Assembly (NCBI RefSeq): GCF_002423035.1
Contig: NZ_DIUM01000030.1
Location: 1 to 64,000, forward strand
Origin: Thiocapsa sp. UBA6158
Lineage (GTDB): Bacteria > Pseudomonadota > Gammaproteobacteria > Chromatiales > Chromatiaceae
DNA: 64,000 bases
Direction: 5' to 3'
A program made the translations under genes and the position numbers. Within the stretch, counting starts at the first letter, position 1; every line of letters begins with the position of its first letter. The notes under the pieces are model-generated. The model saw nothing but the letters and a program-made list of their open reading frames with translations. It did not search any database and had not been told where the DNA came from. Shown here one piece after another: positions 25,912 through 34,636 of the stretch.

Positions 25912-26523
25912 TCAGCTCACCGCCGGGGTCTGGTGGATGAAGGCCGGGTCGGTCAACTGCCGCAACACGAAATCAGCCACATCGGCGCGGCTGATACGCC
26001 CTCCCTTGATCGAACGATCGCGCCCGAAGCGGTAGGCGCCGGTGCGGGGACCATCGGTCAATCCGCCCGGACGCACGATGGTCCAGTCGAGCCCGCTCGC
26101 CTTGATGAGCCGTTCCTGCTCTTCTTTGGCCATCATGATGGGTTTCAACGTCAGATCCATGATGACGCGGAACGCCCAGCTGATCTGCTCGCGACTGTCT
26201 CCGACACCCAGCGAGGTCACCGCAACGAGCCGACGCACGCCGGTTTCGCGCATCGCATCCAAGATCACGCCCGTGCCGAGCGCCTCGATCGGCTCCCGGC
26301 TCCCGTGCGAGCCGAGGACGCAGATCACGGCGTCGGCACCTTGGATGCAGCGGGTTGTCGCAGCCTGATCCAGGACATCCCCGACGACCAAGGTCAATCC
26401 TGTTTGCTCCGCAAGCTTCGAGGGATCCCGCACCAGCGCCGAGACGGCGTCTCCCTGCGCGAGGGCCTGATCCAAAACCTGGCGTCCGGTTCCCCCGGTC
26501 GCGCCGAAAAGGGCGATGTGCAT
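25912..26523 (-). CDS. NAD(P)H-binding atypical SDR-family protein
   Basis: A 203-aa Rossmann-fold protein of the NAD(P)-binding group that includes biliverdin reductase B and NmrA-like proteins. The nucleotide loop FGATGGTGRQVLDQAL is at the N-terminus; DAVICVLGSHG and the WTIVRPGGLTDGPRTG segment are typical. The Tyr-Lys catalytic pair of classical SDRs is absent, as usual in this group. GAGGAG precedes the ATG. Substrate unknown. Confidence 0.85.
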   Translation of the reverse strand: MHIALFGATGGTGRQVLDQALAQGDAVSALVRDPSKLAEQTGLTLVVGDVLDQAATTRCIQGADAVICVLGSHGSREPIEALGTGVILDAMRETGVRRLVAVTSLGVGDSREQISWAFRVIMDLTLKPIMMAKEEQERLIKASGLDWTIVRPGGLTDGPRTGAYRFGRDRSIKGGRISRADVADFVLRQLTDPAFIHQTPAVS

Positions 26524-26560
26524 TGGGTGCTCCTCGTGAAGACCGGCAGTCGATCGGCTG

Positions 26561-27463
26561 TCAGGTTACACCCCACAGCCAGGCCGCACCACGCACGCCG
26601 GATGAATCGCCATGCCGCGCCGGCAGCAGCCGGGTCGCAACCTGATCGGAAAAGATATGCGCCGTCCAGAGATCCGGGACGTGGCGATAGAGCCGATCGA
26701 GCTTCGAGAGTCCGCCGCCGAGCACGATCACATCCGGGTCGAGAAGATTGACGACGACCGCGAGCGCGCGGGCCAGACGCGCCTCGTAGCGTCGGAGGCT
26801 GGCCTCGCAGGCCGGGTCACCTGCGAGGGCACGTGCGGCGATCATCGCAGCGTCCAACATCCCGGCGTGACGTCGCGCATGATCGGCCGCGAGCCCCGGA
26901 CCCGAGAGATAGGTTTCGACGCAACCGGCGCGACCGCAGTAACAGGGCGGCAGCGGTCGGTCGTCCGCATCCGGCAGGGGCAGCGGCGAATGACCCCACT
27001 CTCCCGCGATCGCATTGGCGCCGATCAGCAATCGGCCGTGCACCACGACACCACCGCCGACCCCGGTGCCGAGGATCACACCGAAAACGCTCTCCGCGCC
27101 GGCCCCCGAGCCGTCGACCGCCTCCGACATGGCGAAACAATTGGCGTCGTTGGCCAGACGCACCGGCCGGTCGAGCGCGGCCTCGAGGTCGCGCTGCAAG
27201 GGCTTGTCGTTCAGACAGGTGGAGTTGGCATTGCGCAGACATCCGGTGAGCCGAGACACCGAGCCCGGGGTACCGACACCCACGCTGGCACGCACGCCGA
27301 GCGCCCGCTCGGCGTCCTCTACCAGGGCTGCGACCGTGCCGACCGTCGCGACATAGTCACCCTGCGGCGTCGCCACCCGCCGTCGCAGCAGCTCGCGCCC
27401 GTCGGCACCCAGCGCGACGATCTCGATCTTGGTCCCGCCGAGGTCGATGCCGATCCGAGTCAT
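26561..27463 (-). CDS. ROK-family sugar kinase
   Basis: A 300-aa kinase that phosphorylates a hexose such as fructose or glucose. N-terminal ATP motif IGIDLGGTKIE, catalytic region LANDANCFAMSEA (Asp in NDAN) and ILGTGVGGGVVV are present, followed by the ROK zinc motif, a His in EWGHSPL and Cys residues in CYCGRAGCVETYLSGPG. This pattern fits the Mak fructokinase subgroup best. The start at 27463 is chosen because it begins the core fold. Confidence 0.9.
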   Translation of the reverse strand: MTRIGIDLGGTKIEIVALGADGRELLRRRVATPQGDYVATVGTVAALVEDAERALGVRASVGVGTPGSVSRLTGCLRNANSTCLNDKPLQRDLEAALDRPVRLANDANCFAMSEAVDGSGAGAESVFGVILGTGVGGGVVVHGRLLIGANAIAGEWGHSPLPLPDADDRPLPPCYCGRAGCVETYLSGPGLAADHARRHAGMLDAAMIAARALAGDPACEASLRRYEARLARALAVVVNLLDPDVIVLGGGLSKLDRLYRHVPDLWTAHIFSDQVATRLLPARHGDSSGVRGAAWLWGVT

Positions 27464-27741
27464 AACGTCTGGAAGACCTGGAAGACGCGCGCAAGGCGAT
27501 GGATCAACCCACCATTCCATGGGAATCGGTCAAGGCCGAACCGGGCTTGTAATGTCCTACGGATCAAGATCAAACGCAGCGCGCGCATGGCCCTGCCGGC
27601 GCTGAGCAAGGCTTCCCGAACGCGCATCGGCGCGGCGATCGAGCCCTGGCCAGCGACCCACGCATGCCGGAAACCCGCAAGCCGCAAGGTGGCGACCGCC
27701 TCTATCGGCTGCGCATTGGCGACGATCGCGTATGGCCCAAT

Positions 27742-27782
27742 CACGAACGGCCTAGGCGCAAAACGCCTAAGCCGTTGTTTTT
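27742..27782 (+). terminator. Hairpin with T-run on the plus strand
   Basis: AACGGCCTAGGCG pairs with CGCCTAAGCCGTT around CAAAA and is followed by GTTTTT on the plus strand. It looks like an intrinsic terminator reading rightward, yet no plus-strand gene precedes it; on the minus strand it lies just after tRNA-Lys, without a T-run. The rest of 27464-27741 shows no gene. Confidence 0.55.
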
Positions 27783-27783
27783 A

Positions 27784-27859
27784 TGGTGCGCCCTGCGCGA
27801 CTCGAACGCGCGACCACCTGATTAAAAGTCAGATGCTCTACCAACTGAGCTAAGGGCGC
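27784..27859 (-). tRNA. tRNA-Lys (TTT)
   Basis: The minus strand begins GCGCCCTTAGCTCAGTTGG, has anticodon loop CTTTTAA (anticodon TTT), T-loop GGTTCGAGTCG and an encoded CCA at 27786-27784. Its place downstream of cpoB matches E. coli, where the lysT tRNA operon follows cpoB (ybgF). Confidence 0.96.
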
Positions 27860-27870
27860 GAAAGCCGATT

Positions 27871-27899
27871 AGTATAAAGCGGCGCGCTGTCTTTTTGAA
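27871..27899 (-). promoter_or_regulatory. Promoter of tRNA-Lys
   Basis: On the minus strand a TATACT -10 box (27876-27871) lies 17 bp from TTCAAA (27899-27894), a weak -35 match. The predicted start falls close to the mature tRNA 5' end. The -10 box is identical to that of the tRNA-Tyr operon at 538-543. Confidence 0.65.
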
Positions 27900-27970
27900 G
27901 GGTTACGACGCGCGCTCGTGAAAACGAGCGTCGTCGCGGCCGTGCGCCCCCCGATATGGCTCGATGTCGC

Positions 27971-28834
27971 TCAGCGCAACTCTTGTCCGATCCGCTCCAG
28001 ACGGCTCTTGGCGAGACGCGCCTCCGTGCTGTTGGGGTAGCGTTTGACGACGTCCTCGAGCACGGCGCGCGCTTGGTCGAGCTGCTTCTGCTCGTACTGG
28101 ATGTAGCCGATCTTGAGCATGGCGCCGGGGACCTTCGGGCTGTCGGGGCTCAGTTGGACCAAGCGATCGAGCTCGGCCAAGGCGGCCGGGTAGTTGCGCT
28201 GGACATAGTAGGTCTCGCCGAGCCAGTAGCGGGCGTTGTCGGTGAACTGGCCCTGCGGATAACGCCGGAGCAGGTCGTTGAAGCCGGCTTGAGCCTCGTT
28301 GTATTTGCGCTCTTTGAGCAGCTCGAAGGCGGCGGCATAGGCATCGCGCTCGCTGCCGCCGGTCGTCTCGGGGGAAGGCAAGGAGGGGATGCCGGCGGCT
28401 CCGCTCGACGAGGGAACGGGCGCGCCGATGGCGGGCGGCGGCTCGGGCGTCCCGACGGGGGCGTCGAGATCGCTTCCGCTGATGTCGATGGATCCGGTTT
28501 CGAGGCCGCCGTTGCGGTCGCCCGGCTCGGCCGGACCCAAGGGATCGCCGCGATCGGCGCCGAGCCGAGAGTCGATATCGAGAAATTGATCGCGTTGCTG
28601 CCGCTGCAGTTTTTGGATCTCGAACTGCTGCATCTCGACCAACCCGCGCAGTTCCTGCATCTCCATCTGCAGCTGCTGCATCTGAAGCAGGAGATCGGAG
28701 CCGGCCTGATTCTCGAGGATGCGCTCCATGCGGGCGAGCCGCGCCTCGAGGGCAGGGTTTGCAAAGGTCGCTGCCGGGACGGCCGCAGCGATCAGAGCCG
28801 CAGACAGAATCAGGACAATCGGTCGGATACCCAT
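27971..28834 (-). CDS. cpoB: Cell division coordinator CpoB (YbgF)
   Basis: Periplasmic protein that couples PBP1B peptidoglycan synthesis with Tol-driven outer-membrane constriction. A signal peptide (PIVLILSAALIAAAVPAATFA) is followed by a coiled coil (about residues 25-85, rich in Gln/Leu/Met; it trimerises in E. coli), a Gly/Pro linker, then three TPR units (AFELLKERKYNEAQAGF; ARYWLGETYYVQRNYPAALA; KIGYIQYEQKQLDQARAVLE). The ATG at 28834 starts the signal peptide. It is the last gene of the tol-pal cluster; a hairpin at about 27906-27935 may end the transcript. Confidence 0.93.
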   Translation of the reverse strand: MGIRPIVLILSAALIAAAVPAATFANPALEARLARMERILENQAGSDLLLQMQQLQMEMQELRGLVEMQQFEIQKLQRQQRDQFLDIDSRLGADRGDPLGPAEPGDRNGGLETGSIDISGSDLDAPVGTPEPPPAIGAPVPSSSGAAGIPSLPSPETTGGSERDAYAAAFELLKERKYNEAQAGFNDLLRRYPQGQFTDNARYWLGETYYVQRNYPAALAELDRLVQLSPDSPKVPGAMLKIGYIQYEQKQLDQARAVLEDVVKRYPNSTEARLAKSRLERIGQELR

Positions 28835-29029
28835 CGAGTACACTCCTAAAGCCTGCTCCGGTGAGAACCGAAACCTGCGCGCTCGACAGTCAACCAACGA
28901 CCCAGAGCGCCAAGAAAAGCAGATTGAATGAAATTCTCAAAAGACTTCAAGCGCGTCGACGCCGACACCCGCAGACACACGCCGAAATCCGATCCCGACG
29001 GAAAACCCGCAGGTCGCACCGGACGCGAT

Positions 29030-29572
29030 TCAATACTGGATCACGACACGCCGATTCAACCGCCATGCCTGCTCGCTATGCCCCGGATTGGCAGGACGTT
29101 CTTCGCCGTAGCTCAACGTGGACAACCGGTTCGGCGGCACACCGTCGGCGATCATCAAACGCCGCACCGATTCGGCTCGCTGATCGCCCAGCGCGAGGTT
29201 GTATTCGCGTGTTCCGCGCTCGTCGGTGTGGCCTTCGAGTGTCGCTTTGACCCCTGCGTTGGTACCCAGATAACGCGCATGGGTCTTCAGCACCGGGAGA
29301 TATTCGGGTTTGATCTCGGCGGTGTCGTAGTCGAAATAGATGGTCCGCTGATACAGGGGGTTGCCGGGATCCTCCCAAGGCCCGGCATAGACCGGGCGCG
29401 TGGTTTCGAGCGGGGCAGTCGTGGTCGGCGCCGTCGGCACCGGCCGAGACGTCACCGGCTCGGTCGATTGTTTCGGCGCGCTGGTGCAGCCGGCGGCCAA
29501 GGCGACGACGAGCACGATGGCAGGGAGCATGAGCGCCGGCGCCCGGATGCCGTTGGGGTTCGTTGTCATCAC
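29030..29572 (-). CDS. pal: Peptidoglycan-associated lipoprotein Pal
   Basis: Outer-membrane lipoprotein anchoring the membrane to peptidoglycan. The lipobox is LAAGC (lipid Cys at about residue 29). A Thr/Pro-rich linker leads to the OmpA-like domain, with IYFDYDTAEIKPEY, LEGHTDERGTREYNLALGDQR and the C-terminal NRRVVIQY. Two adjacent ATGs (29572 and 29569) are possible starts. It follows tolB by 58 bp. Confidence 0.96.
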   Translation of the reverse strand: MMTTNPNGIRAPALMLPAIVLVVALAAGCTSAPKQSTEPVTSRPVPTAPTTTAPLETTRPVYAGPWEDPGNPLYQRTIYFDYDTAEIKPEYLPVLKTHARYLGTNAGVKATLEGHTDERGTREYNLALGDQRAESVRRLMIADGVPPNRLSTLSYGEERPANPGHSEQAWRLNRRVVIQY

Positions 29573-29630
29573 AGACTCCTTCGCCCCAGCTTCGGGGATT
29601 GGACGTTCGATTGCTTAAGGCGCGCCGGGA

Positions 29631-30953
29631 TCATTTGATGAATGGAGACCAAGCGGGCTCGCGGACCTCGCCGGAATCCTGCGACAGGCGCTGGTTGCCG
29701 CCGCCGTCGATCGAGGCCGCGGCCAGCACGCCGCGGCCGCCGTGGATGGTCGCGTAAATTACCATGCTGCCGTTCGGCGCGAAACTCGGTGACTCGTCGA
29801 GGCTACCGTTGCTCAAGACCCGCGTGAAGCCGCGATCCAGATCGAGCACACCGATGCGAAACCGCCCGCTGACCCGCGTCACCAAGACAATGGAGCGCCC
29901 GTCCGGGGAATAGGATGCGCGCGCGTTGTAGTCGCCCTCGGAGCTGATCCGCTGGGCAGGTCCGCCACCCGAGCCTATCCGGTAGATCTGAGGACTGCCG
30001 CCGCGATCGGAGGTAAAGATGATCTGTTGACCGTCGGGCGACCAGGAGGGCTCGGTGTCGATGGCGAAATGGTCGGTGAGACGCACCAGTTCGCGACTCG
30101 TCAGATCCAGCACATAGATGTCGGGATTGCCGTCCTTGGAGAGGGTCATCGCGAGCTTGCGCCCGTCGGGCGAGAAGGCCGGCGAGCCGTTGATGCCGGG
30201 ATGGCTCGCGACCAGCTCGCGGCGCCCGCTCGCAAGCTCCTGGACATAGATGGCGGCGCGCTTGTTCTCGAACGACACGTAGGCGACACGCCGCCCGTCG
30301 GGTGACCAGGCCGGCGACATGATGGGTTCGCCGGAGGAGACGATGGTCTGGGGATTGTAGCCGTCGGCGTCTGCGACGCGCAGGGTCACCGTCTGGCCCT
30401 CGCCCTGACCGGTGGCGGTCACGTAAGCGATACGGGTCGCCGCAACGCCGCGCTGGCCGGTGAGCTTCTGATAGATGATGTCGGAGATGCGGTGCGCCGT
30501 GTTGCGCATGCCGGCCTTGGTGGAGATGAGTGTGCTGTTGGCGAGCTGGTCGCCGCGGAAGGCGTCGTAGAGGATGAAGCTGACCCGGTAACCGCTGCCG
30601 TCGGGCTCGACGCGGCCGATGACCAGGTTGTTCATCCCGAGCAGGGTCCAGTCGCGCAGATCCACGTCCTCGTGACGAGCCGGCATGTCGAGCATGTCGC
30701 GTGTCGGCATCGCACGAAACCGCCCGGTGCGCGCGAGATCCGCACTGATGACCGCGGCAATGTCCACCGGCGGGATCAGCCCGTCGCTCACCCCGAAGGG
30801 GACGACGGCGATTGGCTGCGCGGCCTCGACGCCGCCGGTGACCTCGATGTTCAGACGCGCCTGTACCGGCCCGGCCCCGAATCCGAGCCCGAATCCGAAC
30901 AGGACAACGGCAAAGGCCATGAGGATCGAGGTGCGGCGCTGGTGTCGGGGCAT
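29631..30953 (-). CDS. tolB: Tol-Pal system protein TolB
   Basis: Periplasmic six-bladed beta-propeller protein that binds Pal and TolA. Signal peptide cleavage is near VQA-R; an N-terminal domain (about 22-165) contains PIAVVPFGVSDG, and the propeller carries repeated blade motifs SPAWSPDGRRVAYVS, SPAFSPDGRKLAMTL, EPSWSPDGQQIIFTS and SPSFAPNGSMVIYAT. Length 440 aa is normal. It lies 15 bp after tolA. Confidence 0.97.
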   Translation of the reverse strand: MPRHQRRTSILMAFAVVLFGFGLGFGAGPVQARLNIEVTGGVEAAQPIAVVPFGVSDGLIPPVDIAAVISADLARTGRFRAMPTRDMLDMPARHEDVDLRDWTLLGMNNLVIGRVEPDGSGYRVSFILYDAFRGDQLANSTLISTKAGMRNTAHRISDIIYQKLTGQRGVAATRIAYVTATGQGEGQTVTLRVADADGYNPQTIVSSGEPIMSPAWSPDGRRVAYVSFENKRAAIYVQELASGRRELVASHPGINGSPAFSPDGRKLAMTLSKDGNPDIYVLDLTSRELVRLTDHFAIDTEPSWSPDGQQIIFTSDRGGSPQIYRIGSGGGPAQRISSEGDYNARASYSPDGRSIVLVTRVSGRFRIGVLDLDRGFTRVLSNGSLDESPSFAPNGSMVIYATIHGGRGVLAAASIDGGGNQRLSQDSGEVREPAWSPFIK

Positions 30954-30968
30954 AGGGGTCTGTCCTGG

Positions 30969-32285
30969 CTAAGGCCTGAAGGTAAAATTAAACTCGCGAA
31001 AGCGCTCGAACAGGGGTCCGGACGGCACGGGCAAGGGCGATGCCTGATTGATCGCGGCGACCACGGACTGATCGAAGGCGGTATTGCCGCTGCTCTTAAC
31101 CACCCGAACGCTGTTCGGCACGACGTCGCCGCCCGGGATAAGCCGCACCGAGACCACCGTGGCGAGATCGCGACCGGTCGCCGGCGGCCGGACCCAAACC
31201 TGACGGACCCGATCTCGGATCACCGGGACGTAGCGATCGGCCTCGCGCGCGAGCTGCTCGGTCGCCAGTGATGAGTTTGGGTCGCCCTCACGCGCGCGCT
31301 GCGCCTCTTCCGCGGCGAGCCCGCGCTGCGCATCCTCCTCGGCCATCCGCCTCGCCTCCTGCTCGATACTCTCCTGCGCAAGCTCCTCGACGAGGCGACG
31401 CTCCTCCATCTCGGCCATCCGGCGGGCCTCCTCTTCAAGCTGACGCTGGCGCTCGATGGCGGCCTCGGCATCGGCCTGGCGCTGCGCCTCCGCGCGACGC
31501 TCGATCTCGGCACGACGCTCGGCCTCGGCCCTCGCTCGGCGTTCGTCCTCGGCGCGGACCGCCTCGGACCGGCGTTGCGCCTCGGCGCGGGCCGCGGCCT
31601 CCGCGGCAAGACGCTTCTCTTCGGCCAGACGCTCCGCCTCGGCCTTGGCGGCTGCGGCCTCGGCGGCCAAACGCTCGGCCTCGGCACGTCGTTCGGCTTC
31701 GGCGCGTTCTTCGGCCTCGGCCCTCGCAGCGGCCTCCTCGGCCTCTCGTTCGGCCTGCGCTCGGCGCTGGGCCTCGGCCATGCGGTCGATCTCCAGCTGA
31801 CGGCGCGCTTCCGCCTCGGCCGCAGCCGCTTCGGCCTCCGCTGCCAGGCGCTCGGCTTCGGCAGCGGCGCGAGCGGCTTCGGCAAGACGCTGCGCCTCCT
31901 CGCGTTCGGCGTCGGCCCGACGCTCCGCCTCGGCCACCTCGGCCTCGAGCCGCTCGGTTTCGAGCCGGGCGGCCTCGGCGGCGCTCAGGTCTTCAAGCGT
32001 CACCGCGTCCGGCGGCTCCTGCGCTTGCGGGCTGATCGCCGTGCCCACCTCGGGACTGATCTGCGGACCGGCCGGTCGCCGAGCCTGCTCGGCCTGAAAC
32101 TCCGCGACCATCGCCTCGAGCGCAGCATCGCTCACGATGCTCGCCTGCACCACGCGCGGCTTGCTCCCGGCCTCCGTGATGGGCCGCTCGAGCTTGACGC
32201 CCACGAAGAAGAGCAGGGCGAAAAAGACATGCAGAGCCAACGACCAATAAAAGGCCCTCGGGTTCTGCCTCAGGATCTGCCACAT
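30969..32285 (-). CDS. tolA: Tol-Pal system protein TolA
   Basis: Energy-transducing protein spanning the periplasm between TolQR and Pal/TolB. One N-terminal transmembrane helix (YWSLALHVFFALLFFVGVKL), then a helical domain of about 250 residues made almost wholly of Ala, Glu and Arg in heptad-like repeats (AEAERRAEAERLAAEAAA type), then the globular domain III with VSVRLIPGGDVV and FDQSVVAAI. The repetitive middle makes the DNA at 31300-31990 a low-complexity GCC/CTC-rich tract. 438 aa. Confidence 0.95.
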   Translation of the reverse strand: MWQILRQNPRAFYWSLALHVFFALLFFVGVKLERPITEAGSKPRVVQASIVSDAALEAMVAEFQAEQARRPAGPQISPEVGTAISPQAQEPPDAVTLEDLSAAEAARLETERLEAEVAEAERRADAEREEAQRLAEAARAAAEAERLAAEAEAAAAEAEARRQLEIDRMAEAQRRAQAEREAEEAAARAEAEERAEAERRAEAERLAAEAAAAKAEAERLAEEKRLAAEAAARAEAQRRSEAVRAEDERRARAEAERRAEIERRAEAQRQADAEAAIERQRQLEEEARRMAEMEERRLVEELAQESIEQEARRMAEEDAQRGLAAEEAQRAREGDPNSSLATEQLAREADRYVPVIRDRVRQVWVRPPATGRDLATVVSVRLIPGGDVVPNSVRVVKSSGNTAFDQSVVAAINQASPLPVPSGPLFERFREFNFTFRP

Positions 32286-32306
32286 GTCGGGGTTCGTGCC
32301 GCCGCG

Positions 32307-32750
32307 TCAGCGCTCGCGGCGCTCCGGCGGCACCGTCACCAGACCGACCTCCGGAGCGCCAGCCGCCTGAGCGACGACCATGGCACGCACGACGCGCCCG
32401 TAATCGACACGATGGTCCGCACGCACCAGGATCGGCGTTTCGGGCGTGTATTCGAGCACGACACGAATGCGGTCGAACAGGATCTGCTCGCTGGCCGGGG
32501 CGTTCTTCTCGTCCCCGATATCGATGTAATAGTCACCGAACTCATCGACCGTAATGATCAGCGACTCGGTCGTCGGGCTCGGGATACCGCCGGCCTTCTC
32601 CTGCGGCAACGCTACCTTCACACCCTGCGTAATCAAGGGCGCCGTCACCATGAAGATGACGAGCAGCACCAGCATCACGTCGATGTAGGGCACGACATTG
32701 ATCTCGGCCATCGGCCGGCGACGTTGTCTGGAACGGGTGCGTTTAAGCAT
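32307..32750 (-). CDS. tolR: Tol-Pal system protein TolR
   Basis: ExbD-family inner-membrane protein of the TolQR proton channel. It has a single helix with the essential Asp in INVVPYIDVMLVLLVIFMVT, a basic N-terminus and a periplasmic dimer domain. 147 aa, normal. Gaps to tolQ (20 bp) and tolA (21 bp) indicate one operon. Confidence 0.96.
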   Translation of the reverse strand: MLKRTRSRQRRRPMAEINVVPYIDVMLVLLVIFMVTAPLITQGVKVALPQEKAGGIPSPTTESLIITVDEFGDYYIDIGDEKNAPASEQILFDRIRVVLEYTPETPILVRADHRVDYGRVVRAMVVAQAAGAPEVGLVTVPPERRER

Positions 32751-32770
32751 CTGCGGGCGTCCTCGAACGC

Positions 32771-33445
32771 TCAGTTGCGGCCTTGGCGTTGCAGCAGGGT
32801 CGAGAACTCTTCCATGAACTCCTCGTAGCGGCTATTGAGACGCTCGACCTGATAGGAATAGCGGTTGTAGGCGATGACGGCGGGGATGGCCGCGAAGAGA
32901 CCGATGGCGGTCGCAACCAGGGCCTCCGAGATGCCGGGCGCAACCAGTGCGAGGGTGGCCTGCTCGACGTTTCCGAGCGCATGGAAGGCATGCATGATGC
33001 CCCAGACGGTGCCGAAGAGCCCGATATAGGGGCTGGTCGAGCCGACCGTCGCCAGAAAAGTGAGGCTGGTCTCCAGACGGTCCATCTCGCGACTGAGGGC
33101 AACGCGCATGGAGCGCTCGCTACCCTGCAGCACGGCCATGAGGTCATTGCCCTCGATCTTGCGCAGCCGCACGTATTCCTTGAAGCCCGCGCGAAAGATG
33201 GACGGCAGGCCGTGCTCGCCCTTACGGTTCTCGCTCAGATCCTTGTAAAGTGCGCTGAGATCGCCGCCGGACCAGAAGCGCTCCTCGAAGGCGTTGGCGC
33301 TCTTGCGGGCCTTGGAGAGCACGCGGGCGCGGTCCAGAATCATGGTCCAAGAGGTCACGGAGGCGATCACCAGCACTAGCAGGACCAACTGGACCACCAG
33401 GCTGGCCTGAAGGATCAGGTTGAACAAGGACAGATCGGACGTCAT
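32771..33445 (-). CDS. tolQ: Tol-Pal system protein TolQ
   Basis: ExbB/MotA-family proton-channel subunit with three transmembrane helices. Seen are the N-terminal helix (LVVQLVLLVLVIASVTSWTM) and the paired helices around ATVGSTSPYIGLFGTVWGIM and EALVATAIGLFAAIPAVIAYN, which hold the conserved channel threonines. The ATG at 33445 overlaps the ybgC stop as ATGA, fixing the start and giving 224 aa. Confidence 0.96.
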   Translation of the reverse strand: MTSDLSLFNLILQASLVVQLVLLVLVIASVTSWTMILDRARVLSKARKSANAFEERFWSGGDLSALYKDLSENRKGEHGLPSIFRAGFKEYVRLRKIEGNDLMAVLQGSERSMRVALSREMDRLETSLTFLATVGSTSPYIGLFGTVWGIMHAFHALGNVEQATLALVAPGISEALVATAIGLFAAIPAVIAYNRYSYQVERLNSRYEEFMEEFSTLLQRQGRN

Positions 33446-33900
33446 GACAAGGGCTCCGCTGGACCGCTCGCGAACGGCAACAACTCGGACAAGAGATCGC
33501 CGGGCAGACGCGCCGGGCGCAGGGTGGCGATATCGATGCAGGCGATCTTCACGGCGGCTCGGCAACAACAGGTGCCGTCCCCGTCGCGCATGACCTGTTG
33601 GTCGAACTCCAGACTCGCACCGCCCGCACGCACCAGGCGGGAGGTTACGCTCAGGCAATCATCGAGACGGGCGGGTGCCAGGTAGTCGATGGTCACGCGT
33701 CGCACGGCGAAGAGGATCCCGCGACGCGCGCGCAAGACACCCTGCTCGTAGCCGACGGCGCGCAGCCATTCGGCACGCGCACGCTCCAGGAACTTGAGAT
33801 AATTGGCGTAGAAGACCACACCGCCCGCGTCGGTATCTTCGTAATAGACCCGCACCGGCCAGGTGAAGGTCAACAACCGGGGATCGCTCGCTGTCGGCAC
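33442..33900 (-). CDS. ybgC: Acyl-CoA thioesterase YbgC
   Basis: Hot-dog-fold 4-hydroxybenzoyl-CoA-type thioesterase at the head of the tol-pal operon, thought to act on acyl-CoA or acyl-ACP in phospholipid metabolism. The active-site motif VYYEDTDAGGVVFYANYL with catalytic Asp is intact, followed by FLERARAEWLRAVGY. 152 aa. It is translationally coupled to tolQ (ATGA). ruvABC, often upstream, is absent; a divergent methyltransferase gene is there instead. Confidence 0.94.
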   Translation of the reverse strand: MPTASDPRLLTFTWPVRVYYEDTDAGGVVFYANYLKFLERARAEWLRAVGYEQGVLRARRGILFAVRRVTIDYLAPARLDDCLSVTSRLVRAGGASLEFDQQVMRDGDGTCCCRAAVKIACIDIATLRPARLPGDLLSELLPFASGPAEPLS

Positions 33901-34036
33901 GGCATGGACCGCATGTTTGGGCTTGACTCAAGCCGCGGGAGTGTACCGGAAAGCACCTGTTCAGGCACCTTACCTCGAAGACGGGCGTCGAACGGCGCTG
34001 TGCAGCCAACCGGGCATTCCGCATCGAGGCAGGGTT

Positions 34037-34065
34037 GGTTGTGCCCACCGGTGTTCGGCACAACC
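34037..34065. repeat. Inverted repeat GGTTGTGCC...GGCACAACC
   Basis: A perfect 9-bp inverted repeat with an 11-nt loop in the gap between divergent ybgC and the 34145 gene. Its arms resemble the ends of the element at 37981-38060, so it may be a short member of that family or an operator. The remainder of 33901-34144 shows no gene. Confidence 0.55.
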
Positions 34066-34144
34066 TCCGCGGATGTCGGACAATGCCTGTCTTCGCGACC
34101 CGACAGACCGTCGCCGGCGCTCAACCTCCGACAAGGATATCGAC

Positions 34145-34636
34145 ATGACCCGTTTCTCGTTCCTGAAGGGCCACCGCGGCGAATATCTCGTCGTACTGCA
34201 ATTCGTGCTCTTCTTCGCCTTTCTCTTCACCCCTGCATGGAATCCGCTCGCGACCCCGGCATTGCTGGATGCACTCGCCCCCGTGCGCTGGCCGGCGTTG
34301 ATCGCCTTTTGGGCGGTCGCCCTTGTCCTCGGCGGTTTCGGCTCGGTCCATATCCGCGAGTATCTGACCCCCCTGCCCTATCCCGTGGATCACAGCCAGC
34401 TGGTCAAGCACGGCGTCTACGCCCGGGTTCGCCATCCGCTCTACAGCAGCCAGCTCTTCGCTGCGGCGGGCTGGGTGCTCTTCACGCTGAGCATCCCGCA
34501 CCTTGCCATACTGGTCGTCGGCTTCTTCTTTTTCGACTACAAGGCGAGCAAAGAAGAGGGTTGGTTGACCGAACGTCATCCCGAGTATGCGGAGTATGCG
34601 AAGGGGGTGAAGAAGCTCATTCCCTTTCTTTACTAA
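34145..34636 (+). CDS. Isoprenylcysteine carboxyl methyltransferase-like membrane protein
   Basis: A 163-aa membrane protein of the ICMT/PEMT-like methyltransferase superfamily. About four hydrophobic helices; the cofactor-binding signature is HGVYARVRHPLYSSQLF, and the C-terminal EEGWLTERHPEYAEYAKGV matches the conserved E...P.Y..Y end of the family. AAGGA precedes the ATG. The substrate is not predictable; bacterial members act on lipids, isoprenoids or small thiols. The TAA stop is the first three bases of a dispersed repeat copy. Confidence 0.82.
   Translation: MTRFSFLKGHRGEYLVVLQFVLFFAFLFTPAWNPLATPALLDALAPVRWPALIAFWAVALVLGGFGSVHIREYLTPLPYPVDHSQLVKHGVYARVRHPLYSSQLFAAAGWVLFTLSIPHLAILVVGFFFFDYKASKEEGWLTERHPEYAEYAKGVKKLIPFLY

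Noticed and set aside
27460..27744. 94-aa minus-strand frame between ROK kinase and tRNA-Lys
   Set aside because: No ribosome site, no family resemblance, and high Arg/Ala content typical of chance frames in GC-rich DNA.
31300..31990. Low-complexity tract that could be mistaken for a satellite repeat
   Set aside because: It is explained by the helical repeat domain of TolA and has codon periodicity.
31268..32035. Long Arg/Pro/Ala-rich frames opposite tolA
   Set aside because: They are antisense readings of the repetitive Ala/Glu/Arg helical domain of TolA.
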